Assembly (NCBI GenBank): GCA_946122785.1
Contig: CAMGYJ010000006.1
Span: 64,605,676-64,669,675 of the forward strand
Reading direction: 5' to 3'
Length of the DNA stretch: 64,000 nt
Source of the DNA: Linum tenue
Lineage: Eukaryota > Streptophyta > Magnoliopsida > Malpighiales > Linaceae
A program made the translations under genes and the position numbers. Within the stretch, counting starts at the first letter, position 1; each line of letters starts with the position of its first letter. The notes below the pieces were generated by a model. It did no database searches. It worked only from the letters and a program-made list of their open reading frames with translations, and was not told the origin of the DNA. Positions 56,235 through 64,000 of the stretch are shown piece by piece.

Positions 56235-56444
56235 TTAGGATTGATCTCTGGATTTCTCTAGAGCGACCCTTTCCTGCTGCTCACGGCGGAGGTCGTGGGA
56301 AGGCTTCACCCAGAGATAGTAGGCAATGGATCCGGCGACAATCCAGGAAGCGACACTGGTTCCGCCTCTAAGCCCTCCCATACAGTTCCCCACGAACGAC
56401 CTCACGTTGCCCGTCGCTCTTCCCCATCCACCTCTCGACGACAT
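56235..56444 (-). CDS. Small single-pass membrane protein, 69 residues, function unknown
   Basis: The ATG at 56444 (MSSRGGWGRATGN) is preferred over an upstream non-ATG extension. The sequence has a Gly/Arg-rich N-terminus, FVGNCMGGLRGGTSVAS, one hydrophobic segment (ASWIVAGSIAYYLWV, about residues 32-46), then a charged tail (KPSHDLRREQQERVALEK) that looks helical. The layout, with a short basic N-terminus and a single helix, resembles small plant proteins of mitochondrial or ER membranes annotated only as uncharacterised. That likeness is from memory and no function is claimed. The stop at 56235 lies just before a good splice donor (56227), and the downstream exon has an open but out-of-frame coding stretch. 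The true C-terminus may therefore differ. Confidence 0.55.
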   Translation of the reverse strand: MSSRGGWGRATGNVRSFVGNCMGGLRGGTSVASWIVAGSIAYYLWVKPSHDLRREQQERVALEKSRDQS

Positions 56445-56559
56445 CCCGTCAGACTCTCTCCACTCAGTCACCGGTATGTTTTCTCACCCTCCGTCGACGA
56501 TAACTATGAATCGGAATCCCCCCACCGTCTCCCAAGATCCCAACTTGTTTAGATTTAGA

Positions 56560-57540
56560 CAAAATTCGTGACATGAACCGCCACAGGGAATGTTAAATGG
56601 GCCTTTTGAGTTTCGATGGCGGGTTTTAGTAAATTGCAATTGGGCCACAGCAAACAAAGAGTTTGCCGCGGTGGGCCCAATTCTTTCGATCTTTCATTCT
56701 AGCCCCGCTCGTATGTTCTCAACTATTATATATTATATGGAATTAGTTTTGTGCCCGCCCGATGGGCGGCGAGTTACATTTGTTTGTACCTTTACTTCTA
56801 TTATATATCCTTTTTTCAAAGGTATCGGACTCCTAGTTTCCATATTTATTTATTATTGTAATCTATTATTCGTGTTTCATCATATATGAGGGGCGCTTTG
56901 AATAAAAAAAAGATATAAGGGGCGCTACATTTAATCAAAGTTTTAATCACGGTCAACAATAATGTCAAACAACGTTGTAACTTCATCACTGCTTGGAAAA
57001 TAGTATTCATACCATCTAAGCTTTGATTGACCTGCAATTTTCAACTTCATAAGTTGTACATGGTTTAAGCTAGCGTACACCACCTTACCGTACTCATTTC
57101 GAGTTTTGCTATTTAGACCATTAATTAACGGAGTTTGGGACATGATACTACACCATAGTCTCTAATGGGCGAACCCCATTCTCTAATTCTCAATCCAAAT
57201 CTTAAGATTCATTTAATACAAAAATAATAACCAAGGATTATTATTTGTCAAAATATATTAAAGAACAACTAATAGGTGTGAACGAAGGTGTATATTACAC
57301 CTCGATTGTACGCTAGCCTTTTCTACCATTATATTAAAGTACAACCAAACTTGCTATGCTTCTATATTACCTTCAACATTTTATGAATGATATCAAATCG
57401 AAATGCTAGTTATAGAGACACTTTTTCTTCGCTTCACATTATCATCCAATATTAAATGTGTGACAGGTTGTAATTGGAATTGTGTGATAACTTAATACAA
57501 ACATAAAGGCGCCATGTTGTGCAATTAGTACAATAGATGA
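56560..57540. other. Intergenic, nothing recognised
   Basis: AT-rich, with short frames only. It includes the upstream side of the small membrane protein gene; the GC-richer part up to about 56700 may hold its promoter. Confidence 0.4.
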
Positions 57541-57544
57541 ATTT

Positions 57545-57690
57545 ACAGGACATTGGTCAGGGTATGATCTTGCGTTGGTTTTATAGGACTCTGGTTCGTG
57601 TATGTTCCGCACTGTTATACAGGATATCGGTCGGGTTATGAACCCCTAGTGGATTTACAGGACACCAGTCTAGGTACGATCTACGGTGGT
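57545..57690 (+). repeat. Degenerate tandem repeat, four units of about 36-39 bp
   Basis: Variants of TTTACAGGACAYTGGTCRGG followed by GTATGATCT-like words recur at about 57548, 57583, 57620 and 57657, each with several substitutions. Similar repeats occur in 3' regions of some plant retroelements; the origin here is not shown. Confidence 0.6.
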
Positions 57691-57699
57691 GTACAATAC

Positions 57700-58868
57700 A
57701 TCTAATGTACTATCCGGGGAGTGTATGACTTGGCAAATTAAGAAGTAAAAAGCACTGAACCTAACTATGCATGTGATTGAATTCTTGTGTAAAGATTACT
57801 TATGATGTGGTTAAGTGATGACTTCCTATGATGTGATATATGAAATGTGCATGTCGATAATGATGGTTATGTGATGGTTTTCTATGGTGTTTTAGACAAT
57901 GATTTACCATTAGATGGTGTGATGTTTCGCTATGTTGGGACGGGGTTAAATGGTAATGCCGATATGATGTGATACTTGATGCTTACATGTTTATACAGTG
58001 AGTTATCAAGAGGCTGGGTGATGGTCCTTATGTTGTTAATGTATGAATTATTTGAGTTTGAGATAATGAATGTGGTATGACATGTGGTGATGAATGAATG
58101 TTTATTTGACTGAATGAGATATATCATATCGGATGTATCTTGACAGTTAAGTTAAGCGAGTAAGGACTGAGAGGTGTGTGACGGAAAACTGAATACTCCA
58201 TATTTTGCCATGGTCACTGGAAGGGACAATAAGTATGGAGAAGAATTATATCATTATCTTATGAGTTGGGTTATCCGGCCAGTATAAATGGTTACTAAAA
58301 ATAGAATAGTAATATATGTATTAGTGTGTCACATTAAGTAAAGATTAAAATAGCTATTTACAACTCAACCATTATATATATTAAGATTCATTTATAAATC
58401 TTTTTTAATCAAGATGCTATGCATCTGAAGATGACTAAGTTGCAAATCTACACTCTAGGAAAAAAAGAAAAGAACTAATGTCAAACAATAAAAAGAAAAA
58501 ATTATAATTACATAAGGAAAAAAAGTAAAGACAATGTGTTTTATAATTGTGCATGGAGGAAAATTCAATGACGTACGAAAATTTGAAAATAGAATGAAAT
58601 TGGAATCGCATAAAAGAAAAGATAATGATACCATTTAATATGCGAGAAACGTAAAATTCATTCCCTAAAGATGACAAATACATATGTATATGTACATTAC
58701 TTTTCTTGTAACTTCTTACCAATTGAGCACGGACATATCTTAACATATAACCATAATTCGGTTTCGAAAAAGATACAAAAAAATTGGTGACCATTGGTGT
58801 CTGGATGAAATTGTTGTGTATCACTAAATTGAATTATGTTGATATATTTCATTAATCTTAAAATATAG
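57700..58868. other. AT-rich intergenic before the second Tat element
   Basis: TATGATGTGAT/ATGGTT-rich sequence at 57780-58110, then plain AT-rich DNA. No gene. The last five bases (TATAG, 58864-58868) would be the target duplication of the element that follows, but its partner is outside the window. Confidence 0.4.
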
Positions 58869-59389
58869 TGTTGGGGAAGTAGGAAAAAGCCCAAGCCCAT
58901 GAGGAGGAAAGGAGAAAGCAGGCCCAAACAATGAATTAGGGCACTTAGCGGAGGACAGGCGCATGACGACAAAAGAAGAATGTGGACAAGTGGTACGGAT
59001 GGAAGAGCTAGGAAAGAGGCCACCTGGCGAAGTGGTCCCTGCTGGGCGCCTCCTATCGGGGTGTTCTCAGGCGGCCACGTACAGGCGCCTGACTCTTGTA
59101 CGTACAACGCATTAAATGAGGCGATGACGTGGGTTCAAGTGCCAGGATGACCGTTGGGACTTCGGCGAGTATAAATAGTACTCGGTAGGTAGCATTTACG
59201 CAGGTTGGCTTTTCTCACTAAAATATTTCTCGGCACTTATCTCTCTAGAAAAGTGCACTGACTTGAGCTTCAGAGTGCTAACGGGTCGACCAAGGCCCTT
59301 AGGCGCTTGTGGGTGCAGGTTCCAGGCGCTCTTATAACGGAGAGTGACGAGGTGGAGGATAAGCGCTAGTGGGTATCCGGGCTCGAACA
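58869..59389 (+). repeat. 5' LTR of Tat element 2
   Basis: 521 bp, from TGTTGGGGAAGTAGG to GGGCTCGAACA. TATA box TATAAATA at 59170-59177. Confidence 0.85.
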
Positions 59390-59390
59390 A

Positions 59391-59409
59391 TTGGCGCGCC
59401 AGATAGGGG
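59391..59409 (+). promoter_or_regulatory. Primer-binding site of Tat element 2
   Basis: TTGGCGCGCCAGATAGGGG lies one base after the LTR end, a TGGCGC-type site as in Tat element 1. Confidence 0.7.
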
Positions 59410-59435
59410 CGCGAGCAAACGAAGAGAGTAAGCGC

Positions 59436-62190
59436 ATGGAAAATATGAACGAAGGGAACGATGGAGAAGGTAATTCAAGATCGGGGAACTCGGATCACGA
59501 GGAAGGCGAGCGTCAACTGAGTCAGGAGTTGAGCATGGACGTGGAGGGATAAGGAAACCCTGGGCGCCTGTCCGCTGATGATGGCGAGTCCCTGACGAAA
59601 AGAGAGTTGTTCCGAATCATAGCCGACCAAGATCGGGCCATAGCGGCGCTCAGGAGGGAGTTGGAAGGGGAACGAAGTGAAGATGTGATGATGTACAGCC
59701 CGGGGGTACGAAAGCGGGAAAGAGTGGGGGAAGATTCAGAGTCTCTGCAATACGGACTGCCGCATGCCTCCGAGCAGGGACACGACGTGTTTGGGCGCCC
59801 ACGCGCCGGGAGGCCGAATGTTGAGCACGCACAAATAGGCCCCGAGGACGTCTGGGCGACTAGGAGGATTGCTCGAAGGTTCGGTGTTCGGCAACCTCTG
59901 GCACGATGTATCTTGATGGAGCCGGCAGGAACCACGATCCCCCCGTTACCAAGTTATGATGGGGTGGCTGACCCAGAAGACCACCTGAATAGCTACTTCA
60001 CTAAGATGCAGCTCTACAACAGCTCCGATGCCACATTGTGCAAGGTGTTTCCATCCACGTTTGCAGGCGTGGTCTTGGATTGGTACCACCAAATCGAGGA
60101 GGGGCGCATAGAATGTTTCGAGCAATTTGCTGAGCTGTTTTTGTCTAAGTTTGCAAGCCGAAAGCGTATGACATTGACCATAGGGGCGTTGTTTAAAGTT
60201 AAGCAGCGGGAAGGCGAGGCGCTTAGGGAGTTCTATGATCGGTGGATCTCGGTTGCCATGGCAGTCAAGGATGTCCAGCCAGCGGTGCTAGGGGTTTGCT
60301 TGGATGCGTGCACCTCAAGCGAAGAGCTATGCCGAGTCCTTTCCAAGCGAGATGTGGTGTCCACCGAAGACCTAGACCGGAGAGTACATAAGGTGATCAT
60401 GTTGGAAGAAATATTGGCGGCACGAAGAGCTGAAAAGAGGCGCCTAAGGAGTGACGAAGGGGAGGTGAGGCAGGCGCCCCGACCTGTTCTGGGAAATTTT
60501 GGTCCGCCAAGGAGACCAGAGGCGCCACGCCCCGTGCCAAGGAGTGTTGCAAATTTTACAGAATACAATGATACCCTCAAGAATGTGCTGCAATATGTGA
60601 AGGATAGGGTCTATCATATACGGTGGCCGGGACCCATGCGCGGCCAACCTAACGAGAAAAATCTCGACAGATATTGTGACTTTCATCGCGACAAGGGGCA
60701 CCATACGGCCGATTGCTACCAGCTTAAGGCTGAACTTCAGACTTTGGCCGACAAGGGCATGCTCAACGACTTCGTGAGAAGAGTGGAGGACAGAATGCAT
60801 CGAACCTATGTGACGAGGCAGGCGCTAGCAAATAAAAAGGCGCCTGAAGAGCCAAGAACCCAACCCATGGTGCCACCAATGGTCAGAGAAGCACCCAAAG
60901 AACCAGAAACTCAACAGGCGCCTATGATACCACCCCCTCCGTTTGAGGTAGACCAAGAAGGAGAGCCTAATCGCGTAAGGCTTACAGTCGAGTCCATAAC
61001 GGGTACACTTGACCTGAGAGAGAAGTTGGAAAGAACTAGGCGCCTGAGGGCTGCGTCGTTGGAAGCAAGGGCATCCGTACACATCCACTTCAATCAAGAA
61101 CCAGATGAGGCGTGCCAAGTCCCGTCGGAAGAGGCTCTTGAGATACAAGGGGTGATAGCCGGGTGTAAGGTGAAAAGAATGTTGGTAGACACCGGCAGTT
61201 CAATGGATGTCCTCTTCAAAAGCACCTTTGAACGAATGCAGCTAGCGCCTGAGTTGGTGCGCCCCTCAAGTTCTGTGTTGGTTGGATTCTCAGGAGCGCC
61301 TGCTCAAGTCATCGGACGTGTGCGCCTCCCCGTGACTCTCGGGGATGAAGCGCATTGTGTGACGCATGCGGTAGAGTTTGGAATTGTCGATTGCCCATCG
61401 CCATACAATGTGATACTTGGCCGACCTCTTTTGGCACAGTTCAATGGGGTGGCCTCCACGTGCCATCAGACACTGAAGTTCGTGGCTCCCCAAGGCGTGG
61501 GCATCTCGCGAGGTAGGAATGCCCCAGGCTATGCAAGAGAAGAGGAGTCAAAGAATCGAAGTCGGAAGCATAGGCTGAATATCATAGACATCCGTCCGGA
61601 GGAAGCGCCCAGAGCTGAGCCAGTAGATGATGAGATAGCAGTGGTATTGGATGAAGGGCGCCCAGACCAACTGGTACGGATATCAGCTCAGGCGCCGGAG
61701 GCTATGCGAGCACCCTTGATAGAATTGCTGCGGGAGTTCGGAGAGTTGTTTGCATGGAGCGCCCAGGATATGCCCGGAGTGTCCCCCGAGGTTGCGGCTC
61801 ATAGGCTGGCAGTGGAGGAAGGTAAAAAGCCGGTGCAACAAAAGCGACGAAACTTGACCCCCGAGAAGGAAGAGGCGCTCCGGCATGAGGTCGATAGGTT
61901 GCTGGAGGCGGGGTTTGTGGAGGAAGCAAGGTACATCACATGGCTCTCAAACGTGGTGTTTGTCCCAAAGCCGTCGGGAGACTGGAGAATGTGCGTGGAC
62001 TTTACCAACCTCAACCGGGCATGCCCGACGGATGCTTACCCTATGCCACGCATCGACTTGCTGGTAGATGCGACGGCTTATCATGAATCACTCAGCTTCC
62101 TTGACATGTTTTCAGGCTATCATCAGATCCGTATGGTGGAGGAGGACAGGGCGAAAATGGCCTTCATGACACCTTTTGGCAACTTTGCTA
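59436..62190 (+). pseudogene. Tat element 2 gag, protease and first part of RT
   Basis: The leader ATG at 59436 opens a frame that meets TAA at 59550-59552. The same frame then stays open to 62246 without a good early ATG. Gag capsid domain: LPSYDGVADPEDHLNSYF, VLDWYHQIEEG, LSKFASRKRMTL, FYDRWISVAMAV. Knuckle: YCDFHRDKGHHTADC (about 60670-60720). Protease: canonical MLVDTGSSMDVLF with catalytic Asp at 61188. RT begins with WLSNVVFVPKPSGDWRMC and reaches FLDMFSGYHQIRM. One T appears to be missing in the T-run at 62184-62186, which throws the rest of RT into another frame. Gag and protease share one frame here, unlike Tat element 1. Confidence 0.88.
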
Positions 62191-63382
62191 CCGTGTCATG
62201 GCATTTGGTTTACAAAATGCAGGCGCCACTTATCAACGTATGGTAAATCAAGTCTTCCGCAAACAGATAGGGAGAAACGTGGAAGCGTATGTGGATGACT
62301 TGATAGTGAAGAGCAAGGGGCGCCTGGATCACATCCTCGACCTCCGGGAAACTTTCGAAACAATGCGCCAATTCAACTTGAGGCTTAACCCCAAAAAGTG
62401 TGTGTTCTTTGCGGAGGCAGGAAAATTCTTGGGTTTCATGATAACCAAGAGGGGGATTGAGGCCAATCCCAGGCAGGTGGAGGCCATCAGGAGCCTGGCG
62501 CCCCCGAGAACGCCGAAGGATGTGCAAGTGCTGACAGGAAGGCTAGCGGCGTTGGGACGGTTCATTCCGCGAGCCTCGGACCGGGGCGCCCCCTTCTTCA
62601 AGGTATTGAAAAAGGCCACCAAGTTTCGATGGACAGAAGAATGCAACAAAGCATTCGAAGAGTTGAAGGGGCTACTCACGGCGCCTACGGTGATGACCGC
62701 ACCCAAAGTCAAGGAGGTGCTATACTTGTACATAGCGGTGTCCCACATTGCCGTGAGCGCGGTACTCGTATCCAAAGACTCACTAACAAATGAAGAACGA
62801 CCGGTGTATTACGTCAGCCGCACCATGGTTGGCCACGAGACACGATATGCGCCCATAGAGAAGGCTGCCCTGGTGGTAGTAATGGCCGCAAACAAGCTCA
62901 GACCTTATTTTCAGGCTCATAGCATTGTGGTGCTCACCAACCTGCCACTAAGAACGGTTCTCGGGTCAATGGATGTGTCCGGGCGCCTGGTGAAGTGGGC
63001 CGTGCAGTTAAGTGAGTTTGATATAAGTTACGCGCCCCGCCCTGCTATTAAAGCCCAAGTGTTGGCAGACTTCACGGCTGAAGGTGTGGCCGATGGAGGG
63101 CCGGGCATCGAAGAATGCTGGCAAGTACACGTGGATGGAGCAGAAAGTCGGGCAGGCGCCGGGGCCGGCATGATTCTCATTAGCCCTCTAGGCGCCCTTC
63201 ATGAAATCGCGCTTCGTTTTGCGACCCTCAAAACGAACAATGCTGCTGAGTACGAGGCTGTTCTGGCCGGACTTCACAATGCGAGGGAGCTGGGCGCCCA
63301 AAGGGTCAATGTCAAGATTGATTCAGCGCTGGTGGTTAACCAGCTAAATGAAGTTTACGAAGTAAAAGAGGAGGCTCTGTGC
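62190..63382 (+). pseudogene. Tat element 2 RT remainder, RNase H and start of second RNase H
   Basis: Resumes with MAFGLQNAGATYQRMVNQ and the catalytic YVDD (EAYVDDLIVKSKG). The gypsy RNase H domain follows (LYLYIAVSHIAVSAVLVSKD, RYAPIEKAAL, VLTNLPLRTVLGS). Next is the archaeal-type RNase H: VHVDGAESRAGAGAGMIL, LKTNNAAEYEAVL, KIDSALVVNQLNEV. The frame is cut at 63382 by the MITE and continues at 63903. Confidence 0.9.
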
Positions 63383-63894
63383 CAGGGGCGGAGCTACCTT
63401 GTGCCTCGGGGGGGCCCCGGCCCCCCCGAGAATTTTGGAGATCGCGTGTAAAAATATCGAAAATTTTGAAAATTCTGAAGAAGTTAACTATTGTAGAATA
63501 ACAATAACGTGCAATAATGAACAACAATGTTTGGGTCTAGTCTAACGGAATGCAACTGCTTGGTATTTGTGAATACCCAGTACCATGGTTCAATCCCTGG
63601 CAGCAACATTGTTTTTTAAGTTTTCCTACTTTGGTTGAATTTTTGTTTAAAATTTAGATTGATCACTTAACTTTTGTACTTATTCAAATACTTTTTAATT
63701 TCAAAGTTCAAACTAGATAATGAAATTTTGGAGCTTATAATATTTTTCTAATTTAGATAATTAAATTTTGGAGTCTAGATAATTAAATTTTGAAGCTTAT
63801 GACTCACAATGTAAATATTTTCTTAATTTTTTTTTACGAATATTATACAATAAAGTCCGGCCTCCCCGACCACTGGATCCTAGCTCCGCCCCTG
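63383..63894. mobile_element. hAT-type MITE 6 (512 bp) inside the Tat RNase H domain, perfect TSD
   Basis: Inverted ends CAGGGGCGGAGCTA and TAGCTCCGCCCCTG are perfect over 14 bp. The target duplication CTCTGTGC is perfect (63375-63382 and 63895-63902). The interior is AT-rich, with a tRNA-like segment at about 63534-63602 (GGTCTAGTCTAACGG and GGTTCAATCCC, A- and B-box-like). No transposase. It interrupts the coding sequence of Tat element 2 and is therefore younger than it. Confidence 0.95.
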
Positions 63895-63902
63895 CTCTGT
63901 GC

Positions 63903-64000
63903 GCCTATGTGCAGTATGTGCGGAAGAGGTGCGCCTGGTTTCGAGAGGTGACTTTCACGCATGTCCCAAGAGAGGAGAATGCTCATGCAGACGCCTTGTC
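63903..64000 (+). pseudogene. Tat element 2, continuation of second RNase H after the MITE
   Basis: The reading frame of 63382 continues through 63903 to the window edge with FREVTFTHVPREENAHADAL, the end of the archaeal-type RNase H and the exact counterpart of Tat element 1 near 12330-12370. The integrase is expected just outside the window. Confidence 0.85.

Larger units (their letters stand above)
58869..64000 (+). mobile_element. Second Tat-lineage Ty3/gypsy retrotransposon, 5' part, runs off the window
   Basis: Layout: 5' LTR (58869-59389), primer site, gag-protease-RT, RNase H, second RNase H; integrase and 3' LTR lie beyond the window. It is related in organisation to Tat element 1 but is a different family, with different LTRs, primer site and diverged proteins. 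It carries an early stop in the gag leader frame, a one-base loss in RT near 62184 and a MITE at 63383-63894, so this copy is defective. GCGCC words are strikingly frequent throughout. Confidence 0.9.

Noticed and set aside
1..64000. Endogenous pararetrovirus or other viral insertion
   Set aside because: No movement-protein, coat-protein or caulimovirid-type reverse transcriptase was seen. All RT domains belong to LTR retrotransposons with clear LTRs, target duplications or Tat/copia domain order.

Overview
This is nuclear DNA from a flowering plant, most likely a eudicot. The evidence is intron-rich genes with GT-AG junctions, AT-rich intergenic DNA, and Ty3/gypsy, Ty1/copia, hAT and Mutator-like transposons with plant hallmarks. 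No bacterial, organellar or viral genes were recognised. All identifications come from reading the sequence and from memory of protein families; no database search was run.

Only three host genes can be supported, and all lie right of 31 kb. (i) A complete 19-exon gene for the alpha (regulatory) subunit of pyrophosphate-dependent fructose-6-phosphate 1-phosphotransferase (31380-35919, +). Its exons join in frame to 617 codons. (ii) A complete 7-exon PIN-LIKES (PILS) auxin-transport-type membrane protein gene (36514-38420, -) of 420 codons, convergent with the first. (iii) A small single-pass membrane protein of unknown function (56235-56444, -).

The rest is nested transposon debris. Left part (1-7.8 kb): a gag-only Ty3/gypsy remnant on the minus strand. 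One LTR carries a hAT-type MITE, the gag region holds a hAT transposase fossil, and the other LTR carries two Mutator-like elements, one of them inside the LTR TATA box. Then comes a second MITE. At 7.8-18.4 kb lies a nearly intact, very young Tat-lineage Ty3/gypsy element: its LTRs differ at 2 of 583 positions and its TSD is GGTGT. It sits 13 bp inside the end of an older Mutator-like element. It carries gag, protease, RT, RNase H, a second archaeal-type RNase H and integrase on the plus strand, a tandem-repeat block, and an antisense intron-containing accessory gene with its own TATA-like box.

Middle (19-31 kb): two MITEs of one family, a second gag-only gypsy remnant, and a Mutator-like element with possible captured gene sequence. 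Right part (40-64 kb): further small TIR elements, an old broken Ty1/copia element (TSD GTTGT, LTRs about 9% diverged), and the 5' part of a second Tat-lineage element running off the window. Its second RNase H domain is split by a 512-bp hAT-type MITE with a perfect 8-bp TSD.

The most unusual structures are the spliced antisense gene inside the young Tat element, the set of hAT-type MITEs that each carry a private subterminal repeat motif, and the Mutator-like insertion that duplicated an LTR TATA box.
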